Both the position numbers and the translations under genes were made by a program. Positions 1 through 7,082 of a stretch of 10,856 nucleotides of DNA are shown in pieces. Source of the stretch: Flavobacterium sp. UBA4098 (GTDB lineage Bacteria; Bacteroidota; Bacteroidia; Flavobacteriales; Flavobacteriaceae); NCBI GenBank assembly GCA_002382495.1, contig DFXW01000019.1, positions 1-10,856 of the forward strand, in the 5' to 3' direction. The notes under the pieces are model-generated. The model was not told the DNA's origin. It did not search any database and saw only the letters and a list, made by a program, of their open reading frames with translations. How positions within the stretch are numbered: position 1 is the stretch's first letter; each line of letters begins with the position of its first letter.

Positions 1-52
1 GCATACTTATGGAAAAAAAGCAGCAACTGCTGCTTTTTTTCCATAAGTATGC
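1..52. repeat. Perfect 25-bp inverted repeat at window edge, probable assembly fold-back
   Basis: Bases 1-25 are the exact reverse complement of bases 28-52, separated only by the dinucleotide AC at 26-27. The repeat begins at the first base of the window and lies inside the reading frame of a DUF1080 gene. Read on the minus strand, the normal family sequence runs to G-K-K-A-A and then turns into its own reverse complement, reaching a TAA stop at 7-9. A perfect long palindrome with almost no loop inside a conserved domain and at a sequence end is typical of a fold-back chimera or an unresolved assembly hairpin. A real hairpin cannot be excluded from the sequence alone. Confidence 0.9.
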
Positions 53-171
53 CATCCTGAGGTAGAAGTTCCGTCAAATAAAGAAACAAATCCTTTTGGT
101 ACAGCAGTTTGTGCGTTTGTAGTTTGCATCAAAATAGTTACTAGTGCTATTTTAAAAATATTCTTAATCAT
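7..171 (-). CDS. DUF1080 / 3-keto-disaccharide hydrolase family protein, N-terminal fragment
   Basis: Only the first 50 or so codons are present. From the ATG at 171 the protein begins with a Sec-type signal peptide (MIKNIFKIALVTILMQTTNA, residues 1-20), followed by the DUF1080 opening motif G-F-V-S-L-F-D-G-T and G-W-H-T-Y-G. Members of this family (Pfam 3-keto-disaccharide hydrolase) are secreted jelly-roll proteins; characterised ones cleave 3-keto-glycosides. The reading frame could begin at an ATG at 204, but that would overlap the preceding gene and put a polar stretch before the signal peptide, so 171 is preferred (11 bases after the preceding stop). Genuine sequence probably ends near base 28; the last codons and the TAA at 7-9 come from the inverted repeat at the edge. 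It is the last visible gene of the operon and would act in the periplasm or at the cell surface. Confidence 0.75.
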   Translation of the reverse strand: MIKNIFKIALVTILMQTTNAQTAVPKGFVSLFDGTSTSGWHTYGKKAAVAAFFP

Positions 172-182
172 TTTAGTTTGTA

Positions 183-1637
183 TTATAATGTTAAATTTTT
201 CCATCCTTCGCGGTAATCGCGTTTTACGAATTGATTTACTTCATCAAAATTAGTAATTCGCATAGCATCATTATCCCACAATAATTTTGCAGAACGACCT
301 GGATACACATCTTCTCCTAATTCATCACGAACTACATCGTACCCTCTAATTGCTAAGTTAGCCATTAATAGAGCTTCGGTTAAAGGACCAGCAATTTCAA
401 AACCTGAACTTACTTCTTTCTTTCCATAACCAGCAATTGCAGCTTCCACCCATTGTTTATAGTGACCAGCGTCTCCTCCTTCAACACGAGCATACTTTTG
501 TGCTACTTGAAGGTTTTCATTTTTGCTTAATGGTAATAACCTTGGATTTAATCCGTAAGTATCACACATCATTTTTCCTTTAGTTCCAATGAAAAGGGTT
601 CCGTTTCCACCATCTCCAAAAATTTCGTTTGGTCCTAATTCAGCAGGTCTTTCTGGTTGAATTCCACCGTCCATCCAGTGTACGGTAACATCACCTAAAG
701 TTTTCTCTGTTTTAGGAAAAGTCAAAGTTACATGACTTGATGGCGGACAACTTTCTGGGAAATAACCGCGTTTGAATTCATCTACATAAACAGAACCAAC
801 ACTACATTGTACATCTTTAGCGTATTTCAATTTCAAAACACTAAAAGGAGTTTCCAATAAGTGACATCCCATATCTCCAAGAGCACCTGTACCATAATCC
901 CACCAACCTCTCCAGTTGAATGGTACTAATTTGTCTACGTAATTTTTATAAGGAGCAGTTCCCAACCACAAATCCCAATCCAATTCTTTTGGAACTTCAG
1001 GTTTTGCAGTTGACCAAGGAATTCCTTGTGGCCAAACAGGACGATCTGTCCAAGCATAAATGGTATGCACATCTCCAATTAAATCGGCATCATGCCATTC
1101 TTTAAGAATACGTGTACCGTCATTAGAAGCGCCTTGATTTCCCATTTGGGTAACCACTTTATATTTTTTAGCCGCTTCAGTTAATATTCTTGCTTCGTAA
1201 ATATCATGCGCTAATGGTTTCTGAACATAAACATGCTTGCCTAATTGCATTGCTGCTAAAGCCGCAATAGCATGGGTATGATCCGGAGTTGAAACCGATA
1301 CAGCATCAAAGTTTTTGTGTTCTTTGTCTAGCATTTCACGCCAATCTTTGTAAAATTTAGCTTTTGGAAAAGCATTTACACTATTAGCAGCTCTTCGTGT
1401 ATCTACATCACATAAGAAACCAATATTCGCTTTGCCACTTTTGTGAAACATTGCAATATCTGATTGTCCTTTTCCACCAACACCGATACCTGCAACAACT
1501 AAACGATCACTAGGTGCGACAAAACCTCTACCTAAAACATGACGCGGTACGATCATAAAACCTGCAGCAGCAATAGCGCTCGTTTTTATAAAATCACGAC
1601 GATTATTATTTGGTTTATTCTCTTCTTCTTTTTTCAT
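183..1637 (-). CDS. Tat-exported Gfo/Idh/MocA family oxidoreductase
   Basis: A 484-residue nicotinamide-dependent sugar oxidoreductase. The N-terminus carries a twin-arginine signal: R13-R14 in N-R-R-D-F-I-K, then a hydrophobic stretch (residues 19-31). The Rossmann domain follows, with the dinucleotide-binding loop G-I-G-V-G-G-K-G at about 50-57. The family E-K-P motif appears as V-Q-K-P (K140-P141), keeping the catalytic lysine, and D255-M-G-C-H259 matches the conserved D-x-x-x-H active-site segment of the C-terminal domain. Export of an enzyme that needs NAD(P) implies that it folds with a tightly held cofactor before transport, as glucose-fructose oxidoreductase of Zymomonas does. GH109 glycosidases share this fold and are an alternative. 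In this operon a role in reducing or oxidising a 3-keto-sugar in the periplasm is inferred. The start is the ATG 36 bases after the cytochrome gene. Confidence 0.88.
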   Translation of the reverse strand: MKKEEENKPNNNRRDFIKTSAIAAAGFMIVPRHVLGRGFVAPSDRLVVAGIGVGGKGQSDIAMFHKSGKANIGFLCDVDTRRAANSVNAFPKAKFYKDWREMLDKEHKNFDAVSVSTPDHTHAIAALAAMQLGKHVYVQKPLAHDIYEARILTEAAKKYKVVTQMGNQGASNDGTRILKEWHDADLIGDVHTIYAWTDRPVWPQGIPWSTAKPEVPKELDWDLWLGTAPYKNYVDKLVPFNWRGWWDYGTGALGDMGCHLLETPFSVLKLKYAKDVQCSVGSVYVDEFKRGYFPESCPPSSHVTLTFPKTEKTLGDVTVHWMDGGIQPERPAELGPNEIFGDGGNGTLFIGTKGKMMCDTYGLNPRLLPLSKNENLQVAQKYARVEGGDAGHYKQWVEAAIAGYGKKEVSSGFEIAGPLTEALLMANLAIRGYDVVRDELGEDVYPGRSAKLLWDNDAMRITNFDEVNQFVKRDYREGWKNLTL

Positions 1638-1673
1638 GGTTATTTATTGTTAGTCAATACAATTAAATTAGTA

Positions 1674-2039
1674 TTATTTTTTTAAACCTAAAATATATTG
1701 TGCCATCGATTTAGCATCTTCTTTCTTTAAAGAAGAGTGAGCTGACATAGGCATTGTGCCCCAAACACCAGATCCACCCTTAATAATTTTGCCTACTAAA
1801 TAAGTTACATTTTTATCGTTGTTTGGGTATTTTTTTGCAATATCTAAATAAGAGGGTCCAATTAATTTTTTATCCAATTTATGACATCCCACACAATCCG
1901 ATTTTGCAATTAGTTTTTCACCATTGTTAGTTTGCTCTACAATTGCAGTTTTTTTAATGTATTTTTTATCCCCGTCAATTTTTGAAAAAGATGTTAATGT
2001 GAATACGGCTAAGCCAAGAAGTAAAAAGTTACGTTTCAT
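1674..2039 (-). CDS. Small exported mono-haem cytochrome c (class I)
   Basis: A 121-residue protein with a Sec signal peptide (M-K-R-N-F followed by a hydrophobic run to about residue 18) and one c-type haem site, C49-V-G-C-H53. The distal methionine is most likely M98 in G-V-W-G-T-M-P-M, which resembles the G-V-W-G-x-x-P-M ligand loop of cytochrome c551/c552. The K-G-G-S-G segment before it and the C-terminal A-x-x-M-A-Q-Y-I-L helix also fit this class. Its place in the operon of a GMC dehydrogenase and its Tat-signal partner suggests that it accepts electrons from that enzyme in the periplasm and passes them to the respiratory chain. That partnership is inferred from gene order. No lipobox cysteine is seen, so it is probably soluble. 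It starts 11 bases after the TIM-barrel gene ends. Confidence 0.9.
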   Translation of the reverse strand: MKRNFLLLGLAVFTLTSFSKIDGDKKYIKKTAIVEQTNNGEKLIAKSDCVGCHKLDKKLIGPSYLDIAKKYPNNDKNVTYLVGKIIKGGSGVWGTMPMSAHSSLKKEDAKSMAQYILGLKK

Positions 2040-2050
2040 TTTTTGTTTTA

Positions 2051-3103
2051 TTATAGTCCTAAATTTTTTCTATTCAATTGTGTATTGGTTTCTACCGCAG
2101 CAAAATCATCAAAGGCTTTATCAGTTACTTTTATAATGTGTTTTTTGATAAATTCGGCACCTTCACGAGCACCATCTTCTTGATTTTTAATGCAACATTC
2201 CCATTCCATAACTGCCCAACCTTTGTAATCGTATTGTGCTAGTTTACTAAAAATGGTTTTGAAGTCAATTTGTCCATCTCCTGGAGAACGGTAACGTCCT
2301 GCACGGTTGGCCCAACTTTGGTATCCACCAAAAGTACCTTGTTTTCCAGTTGGATTAAATTCGGCATCCTTAACATGGAAGGCTTTTATGCGTTCGTGAT
2401 AAAAATCGATATACTGAATGTAATCCAATTGTTGTAATACAAAATGAGATGGATCATACAACAAACAAGCTCTTGAATGATTATTGACAGCTTTCAAAAA
2501 CATTTCGTAAGTTTCTCCGTCAAATAAATCCTCTCCAGGGTGAATCTCATAACATACATCTACGCCATTTTTATCAAATTCATTCAAAATAGGTAACCAA
2601 CGTTTCGCTAATTCTGCAAATCCTTCTTCAATTAATCCTGGTGGTCTCTGCGGCCAAGGGTGGAAGTATTGCCAAAGCAACGATCCACTAAAAGTAGCAT
2701 GTGCATGAAGTCCTAAATTTTGGGAAGCTTGAGCTGCATATTTCATTTGTTGAACCGCCCATTCTTGTCGCGCTTTTGGATTGCCACGCAAGGCAGCAGG
2801 AGCAAAGCCATCAAAGAAATCATTATAGGCCGGATGAACAGCTACTAACTGACCTTGTAAATGAGTAGATAACTCAGAGATTTGTAAACCGTATGAGGCC
2901 ACTTTTCCTATTAATTCGTCAGCATAGGTTTTACTTTCTGCTGCTTTTTGTAAATCAATAAAACGAGCATCTAAAGTAGGCATTTGAATTCCTTTAAAAC
3001 CTAAATCAGCTGCCCATTGACAAATTCCATCTAACGAATTAAATGGTGCTTTATCTCCAATAAATTGTGCTAAAAAGACCGCTGGTCCTTGTATTGTTGT
3101 CAT
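2051..3103 (-). CDS. Sugar phosphate isomerase/epimerase family TIM-barrel protein (xylose isomerase-like)
   Basis: A 350-residue cytosolic protein of the AP-endonuclease-2 / xylose isomerase-like TIM-barrel family. Likely metal-binding residues sit in the expected order near the C-terminal ends of strands: E186 in Y-E-I-H, D217 and H220 in Y-D-P-S-H, H243 in F-H-V-K-D, and E300 in V-M-E-W-E. An extra segment between H243 and E300 (about 247-276, rich in G, N and R) makes it longer than typical members of 270-300 residues. Relatives include YcjR, a 3-keto-hexose epimerase that works with the Gfo/Idh/MocA enzyme YcjS, and the catalytic subunits of C-glycoside deglycosidases. Acting on a 3-keto-sugar is therefore a reasonable inference; the exact reaction is unknown. 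No signal peptide is visible. It begins one base after the stop of the Gfo/Idh/MocA gene upstream, so the two are probably translationally coupled. Confidence 0.85.
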   Translation of the reverse strand: MTTIQGPAVFLAQFIGDKAPFNSLDGICQWAADLGFKGIQMPTLDARFIDLQKAAESKTYADELIGKVASYGLQISELSTHLQGQLVAVHPAYNDFFDGFAPAALRGNPKARQEWAVQQMKYAAQASQNLGLHAHATFSGSLLWQYFHPWPQRPPGLIEEGFAELAKRWLPILNEFDKNGVDVCYEIHPGEDLFDGETYEMFLKAVNNHSRACLLYDPSHFVLQQLDYIQYIDFYHERIKAFHVKDAEFNPTGKQGTFGGYQSWANRAGRYRSPGDGQIDFKTIFSKLAQYDYKGWAVMEWECCIKNQEDGAREGAEFIKKHIIKVTDKAFDDFAAVETNTQLNRKNLGL

Positions 3104-3104
3104 A

Positions 3105-4268
3105 TTATAAAACGTTAGGAGTCCATTTTGTATCAGATTGTGCTGATAAGACTACATTATCAATAAATGCCATTCCTCTTAAACCATCTTCTACAGAAGG
3201 GAAGTCTAACATCTCAGGAGTTGGTTCAACACCATCAATTTTGCAACCTAAGGTTAAAGCAAAGTTTCTATAGATATTTGCAAAGGCTTCTAAATAGCCT
3301 TCTGGGTGTCCGCCTGGAGTTCTGCAATTATGTCTTGCAAATGAAGATAGATGTGCATAATTTGAACCTGCTCTTAAAATTTGCATTGGCTCATCCAACC
3401 ATTTAACGATCAAAGAGTTGGGTTCGTGTTGCAACCATTCGATGCCACCTTTTTCACCATATACTCTAATTTTAACTGCATTTTCTTCACCAGCTGCAAC
3501 CTGCGAAGCCATCAAGACTCCTTTGGCACCATTATCAAACTTGAGCATCACAGCACCGTCATCATCCATCACACGACCTTCAACTAAGGTATTTAACTCG
3601 GCACAAATATCTGTAATTTTTGAACCCGTAATGTATTCGGCTAGATGTGCTGCATGTGTTCCAATATCACCCATCACAGAACTTTTTCCCGATTTTTTAG
3701 GGTCAGTTCTCCAAGCCGCTTGGGCATTTCCTTCTCTTTCAGATAGTTTACTCAACCATCCCTGTGGATATTCTACCCAAACCTTACGAATTTTTCCAAG
3801 TTTACCTTCTCTCACCATTGCTTTGGCTTGTTTTACCATTGGGTAGCCAGAGTAGGTGTGGGTTAAACAAAGTGTTAAACCTGTTTCTTTTAATTTTTGT
3901 TCCAATTGTTTAGCCTCATCTAAAGAAAAGGTAATTGGTTTTTCAATAACTACATTGAAACCATGATCTAAAGCCATCATGGCAGGGGCAAAGTGGGCAA
4001 AATTTGGAGTTACAATAGTAACAAAATCAATTCTCTCTTCAGCTGGCAACGCGGCTTCGGCTTTGATCATTTCTTCATAAGTCAAATAGGTTCTTGATTC
4101 TGGAAGAAATAAGGCTTTACCTGAAGCTACTGCAATTTCTGGGTTGATACTCAAAGCACCACAACTTAATTCAATTAAACCATCCATATTAGCAGCTAAA
4201 CGATGTATTGCACCGATGAAAGCATCTTGGCCACCACCGACCATTCCCATTCTTAATTTTCTTGTCAT
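3105..4268 (-). CDS. Cytosolic Gfo/Idh/MocA family oxidoreductase
   Basis: A 387-residue NAD(P)-dependent oxidoreductase without a signal peptide. The N-terminal Rossmann fold starts at once with M-V-G-G-G-Q-D-A-F-I-G (residues 9-19). The catalytic E109-K110-P111 motif is intact, and D201-I-G-T-H205 provides the conserved D-x-x-x-H of the second domain, followed by A-A-H-L-A-E-Y. It differs clearly from the exported paralogue in the same operon: it is about 100 residues shorter, lacks the Tat leader and keeps the canonical E-K-P. A role as a sugar 3-dehydrogenase / 3-keto-sugar reductase (YcjS-like) acting on imported material with the adjacent TIM-barrel isomerase is inferred from context. 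Inositol dehydrogenase-type activity is an alternative. The ATG lies 12 bases after the stop of the GMC gene and the stop codon is one base from the next ATG. Confidence 0.88.
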   Translation of the reverse strand: MTRKLRMGMVGGGQDAFIGAIHRLAANMDGLIELSCGALSINPEIAVASGKALFLPESRTYLTYEEMIKAEAALPAEERIDFVTIVTPNFAHFAPAMMALDHGFNVVIEKPITFSLDEAKQLEQKLKETGLTLCLTHTYSGYPMVKQAKAMVREGKLGKIRKVWVEYPQGWLSKLSEREGNAQAAWRTDPKKSGKSSVMGDIGTHAAHLAEYITGSKITDICAELNTLVEGRVMDDDGAVMLKFDNGAKGVLMASQVAAGEENAVKIRVYGEKGGIEWLQHEPNSLIVKWLDEPMQILRAGSNYAHLSSFARHNCRTPGGHPEGYLEAFANIYRNFALTLGCKIDGVEPTPEMLDFPSVEDGLRGMAFIDNVVLSAQSDTKWTPNVL

Positions 4269-4280
4269 AATAATAGTAAC

Positions 4281-5984
4281 CTAGATATTTTTTTTCTTTA
4301 ATTCTTTAACTGCATAATCAGCTGCACGCGCCGTTAATGCCATGAACGTTAACGATGGGTTTTGACATGCAATCGAAGGCATACAAGAACCATCTGTAAC
4401 AAATACATTATTTACCTCATGCATTTGATTCCATTTATTCAATACAGAATCTTTAGGATCGTTACCCATACGAGCGGTACCCATTTCATGAATAGCCATA
4501 CCTGGATAGTAATCATTATCATAGGTTTGGATATTTTTCATTCCAGCTGCTTCTAACATTTCGGCAGCATCGTTCATCATATCTTCACGCATTTTGGCTT
4601 CGTTATCTTTTGTTTCGCAGTCAATAGCTAAAACAGGCTGACCCCATTTGTCTTTTTTCGAATGATCGATGTATACTTTATTTTCATAGTAAGGTAGCAT
4701 TTCTCCAAAACCACCTAATCCCATTTTCCAATGATCTGCTGGTTTAGACATATTGTTTTTGAAATCAGCACCAAATGCTAATTCAGCCACATCAGCTTGC
4801 CAATTTCCACGACTTGCACCACCTTGGTAACCAAAACCTCTTAAGTAATCACGTTTGTCATTACCATAATTTTGGTAACGAGGCACATAGATTCCGTTTG
4901 CTCTACGTCCATAAGTATATTTATCTTCAAATCCTTCAGCAGTTCCTTCAGCACCACAACGGAAATGGTGATCCATCAAGTTATGACCTAATTGTCCACT
5001 ACCATTACCTAAACCATTCGGATGTGCCTCTGAAGTAGAGTTCAATAATATAAATGTAGAACCTAAAGTAGAACCATTTACAAAAACGATTTTAGCATAA
5101 AATTCCATGGTTTCATTAGTCTCTGCATCAATCACCATAACACCTTTCGCTTTTTTTGTATCCTTATCATAAATGATATGATTTACAATAGAATAAGGTC
5201 TTACAGTTAAACGCTTAGTTGCCATTGCAGCAGGTAGAGTAGAAGACTGAGTACTAAAATAAGCCCCAAACGGACATCCACGACTACATAAATTACGGTA
5301 TTGGCAATTGCCACGTCCTTTGTGAGGAACTGTTAAATTAGCCGTACGTCCTATAGTTAAAATTCTTTCTCTATTATAATGTTTTTCAATTCGTTCTTTT
5401 ACTGATTTCTCCACACAGTTCAAATCCATAGGAGGTAGAAACTGTCCATCTGGTAATAAAGGCCAACCCTCATTTTGCCCACTAATTCCTGCGAACTTCT
5501 CAGCATAATCATACCAAGGTGCAATGTCCTTATAACGAATAGGCCAGTCATTTCCATGTCCATCCTTTTTATTGTCCTCAAAATTGACATCACTAAAACG
5601 GTAACTTTGACGTCCCCACATTAATGATTTTCCTCCAACATGAAAACCTCTGTACCAGTCAAAACGTTTGTCTTCAGTATATGGACATTCTAAATCATTA
5701 ACCCACCATTTTTCATTAGCTTCTTGATAGGGATAATCTCTTTTTTGAACAGGGTGCGTCCTTTTTTGTTCTTCGGTCATTCTACCAGCATGTTTGAATT
5801 CCCATGGGTCTTTCATTGCCGATTCATAATCAGTTATGTGCTCAATGTTCATTCCACGCTCAAGCATAATAACACGTAAGCCTTTTTCGGTCAATTCTTT
5901 AGCAGCCCAACCGCCACTTATACCTGAACCTATAACGATTGCGTCATAAGTGTTTTGTTCTTTTAAATTCGTATTGATATTCAC
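4281..5984 (-). CDS. GMC-family FAD-dependent sugar dehydrogenase, large catalytic subunit (glucoside 3-dehydrogenase-like)
   Basis: A 567-residue flavoprotein. The FAD-binding loop G19-S-G-I-S-G24 and the acidic E42 that ends the second strand (M-L-E-R-G) are at the N-terminus. The catalytic pair is H499 (A-I-H-E-M-G-T-A-R-M-G) and N542 (C-Q-N-P-S-L-T-F-M-A-L). C227, C233 and C237 form C-x5-C-x3-C, a pattern that in the bacterial FAD-glucose dehydrogenase catalytic subunit binds a [3Fe-4S] cluster passing electrons outwards. It has no export signal; the upstream Tat-signal subunit probably carries it out as a complex. The start is a GTG at 5982-5984: no in-frame ATG lies between it and an upstream stop, and the first internal ATG (codon 40) would remove the FAD loop. 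With the small subunit and cytochrome c it resembles the LacABC / glucoside 3-dehydrogenase systems, which oxidise C3 of glucosides. Regioselectivity and substrate are inferred. Confidence 0.9.
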   Translation of the reverse strand: MNINTNLKEQNTYDAIVIGSGISGGWAAKELTEKGLRVIMLERGMNIEHITDYESAMKDPWEFKHAGRMTEEQKRTHPVQKRDYPYQEANEKWWVNDLECPYTEDKRFDWYRGFHVGGKSLMWGRQSYRFSDVNFEDNKKDGHGNDWPIRYKDIAPWYDYAEKFAGISGQNEGWPLLPDGQFLPPMDLNCVEKSVKERIEKHYNRERILTIGRTANLTVPHKGRGNCQYRNLCSRGCPFGAYFSTQSSTLPAAMATKRLTVRPYSIVNHIIYDKDTKKAKGVMVIDAETNETMEFYAKIVFVNGSTLGSTFILLNSTSEAHPNGLGNGSGQLGHNLMDHHFRCGAEGTAEGFEDKYTYGRRANGIYVPRYQNYGNDKRDYLRGFGYQGGASRGNWQADVAELAFGADFKNNMSKPADHWKMGLGGFGEMLPYYENKVYIDHSKKDKWGQPVLAIDCETKDNEAKMREDMMNDAAEMLEAAGMKNIQTYDNDYYPGMAIHEMGTARMGNDPKDSVLNKWNQMHEVNNVFVTDGSCMPSIACQNPSLTFMALTARAADYAVKELKKKNI

Positions 5985-6027
5985 GATATATATTTTTAAG
6001 TTTAAACTAGTTTAATTGAAATGTGAT

Positions 6028-6588
6028 TTAAAAAGTAGCCCACGCTTTTTGACCTGGTTCCAATGGAGCACTTCCGTCATATTTTCCAGGAATAGCAAGA
6101 TACTCGCGAGCTTGTGTGCAACCAATTTCTGAAGAATAATATCCCAAAATAGTCAAATCTCTAGCGATTGTAAAGAAAGAAGGAGTTCTTTTATTTGCAA
6201 TTGCTTCATCTCTTAACTCAGTAACAATAACTGTTTTTTCTTGATTTGACGCAGTAGTAAAGTTTTTTCCAAACTTTGCAAAACATTTATCATCCATTGC
6301 TTTTAAACCTGTTGCAAATACTGTTTGTAAATTAGAAGGATAACAATCTTGAATCATCATTGGAATAAATGATCCTAAACCAGCTGCTTTTGCACCTGGA
6401 CAAGCCGAAGTTGTAGGTATAATAATTTCGGCAAATTCAGCTAAAATTGCTTCGTCAGATACAGAAAAATTAACCATTTTAGATTTGTCTAAAACAGTAA
6501 AACTTTCAAATAAAACGCCCATTGTTGTTGCTGAAATGGCTCCTCCCATTAAATAGGCAACTCTTTTTAGTGCTTCTCTTCTTTCCAT
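6028..6588 (-). CDS. Gluconate 2-dehydrogenase subunit 3 family protein, Tat-signal small subunit
   Basis: A 186-residue partner subunit of GMC dehydrogenases. The N-terminus M-E-R-R-E-A-L-K-R-V followed by a hydrophobic A/G/M-rich stretch (about 11-28) is a short twin-arginine leader (R3-R4). The mature part has the family pattern F-A-E-I-I-I-P-T-T (52-60), C-P-G-A-K-A-A-G, an I-Q-D-C-Y segment (79-83) and a C-terminal F-F-T-x-x-R-D-L-T-I-L-G-Y-Y-S-S-E-I-G region (138-156). In known enzymes this gamma-type subunit is needed for maturation and export of the catalytic subunit, which has no signal of its own; the same arrangement is seen here. It is the first gene of the minus-strand operon, 43 bases ahead of the GMC gene, with a long AT-rich region upstream. 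The start is the ATG at 6588, directly before the twin arginines. Confidence 0.88.
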   Translation of the reverse strand: MERREALKRVAYLMGGAISATTMGVLFESFTVLDKSKMVNFSVSDEAILAEFAEIIIPTTSACPGAKAAGLGSFIPMMIQDCYPSNLQTVFATGLKAMDDKCFAKFGKNFTTASNQEKTVIVTELRDEAIANKRTPSFFTIARDLTILGYYSSEIGCTQAREYLAIPGKYDGSAPLEPGQKAWATF

Positions 6589-6959
6589 TTGGTTTATTTT
6601 AATATGTTATTTAGTAGGTTAATAGAGTTTTGTTAGTTACTTACAATAATAATAAATAAAAAAACAGATTCGTTTTTATATTGTTAAATTATTGACAGAA
6701 TTCAATTTTTTTCATTTTTTTAAGAGATTATGATTTAATTATATTGAATAATTTGAATTTTATCAATACATATTCATAATTACATCATTGCTCAGCGTCT
6801 AAATTTATCAAATATTTATTTATATATATAATATTTGTAGTCATTTACTTATATTTAAAAATTAAAAATAATCAAAAATTAAATCCAATGCGTTAAAATG
6901 ACGTAATAAAAAAATAAATTATTTCAATATTGAGTTAGTACAAAAAATATAAATAGAAA

Positions 6960-6971
6960 GAAATCGATTTC
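6960..6971. promoter_or_regulatory. 12-bp perfect palindrome GAAATCGATTTC, possible operator
   Basis: GAAATCGATTTC is a perfect dyad and one of the few GC-containing symmetric words in this AT-rich intergenic region. It lies 372 bases upstream of the first operon gene, which is far for a repressor site. A chance palindrome is quite possible in this composition. No regulator gene nearby suggests a partner. Confidence 0.2.
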
Positions 6972-7039
6972 GAATCTTGTTTGTAAAATTAGATGCTTTA
7001 TGCATTAAAAAATGATGGAGTGGAAAAAAAGTAGAATAA

Positions 7040-7082
7040 TTTATAATTTAAATCATTGTAATTCAATAGTTTAAATTATAAA
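7040..7082 (-). terminator. Candidate terminator hairpin after the DUF3817 / 128-residue gene pair
   Basis: A 13-bp perfect inverted repeat pairs 7040-7052 with 7070-7082 (arm TTTATAATTTAAA), with a second short pairing ATTG/CAAT (7055-7058 with 7064-7067) in the loop. It begins 27 bases after the end of the minus-strand gene at 7110. On that strand a run of seven T (plus-strand A at 7024-7030) follows about ten bases beyond the hairpin. The stem is purely A/T, so it is weak as an intrinsic terminator; its position is the main support. Confidence 0.4.

Noticed and set aside
172..204. Upstream ATG at 204 as start of the DUF1080 protein
   Set aside because: It would overlap the end of the preceding gene and place eleven mostly polar residues ahead of a good Sec signal peptide; the ATG at 171 fits better.
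920..1105. Plus-strand open frame of 61 residues
   Set aside because: Antisense shadow of the exported Gfo/Idh/MocA gene, without its own signals.
3067..3846. Several plus-strand open frames opposite the minus-strand Gfo/Idh/MocA gene
   Set aside because: They lie antisense to a gene with intact family motifs, overlap one another in different frames and have no recognisable domain or promoter.
4362..5038. Plus-strand frames rich in His/Leu/Ile opposite the GMC gene
   Set aside because: Their composition reflects antisense reading of the GMC codons; no start context or family match.
6800..6840. TATATATA-rich stretch as a possible origin or promoter
   Set aside because: Simple A/T composition with no DnaA boxes, no repeat array and no TAnnTTTG match.
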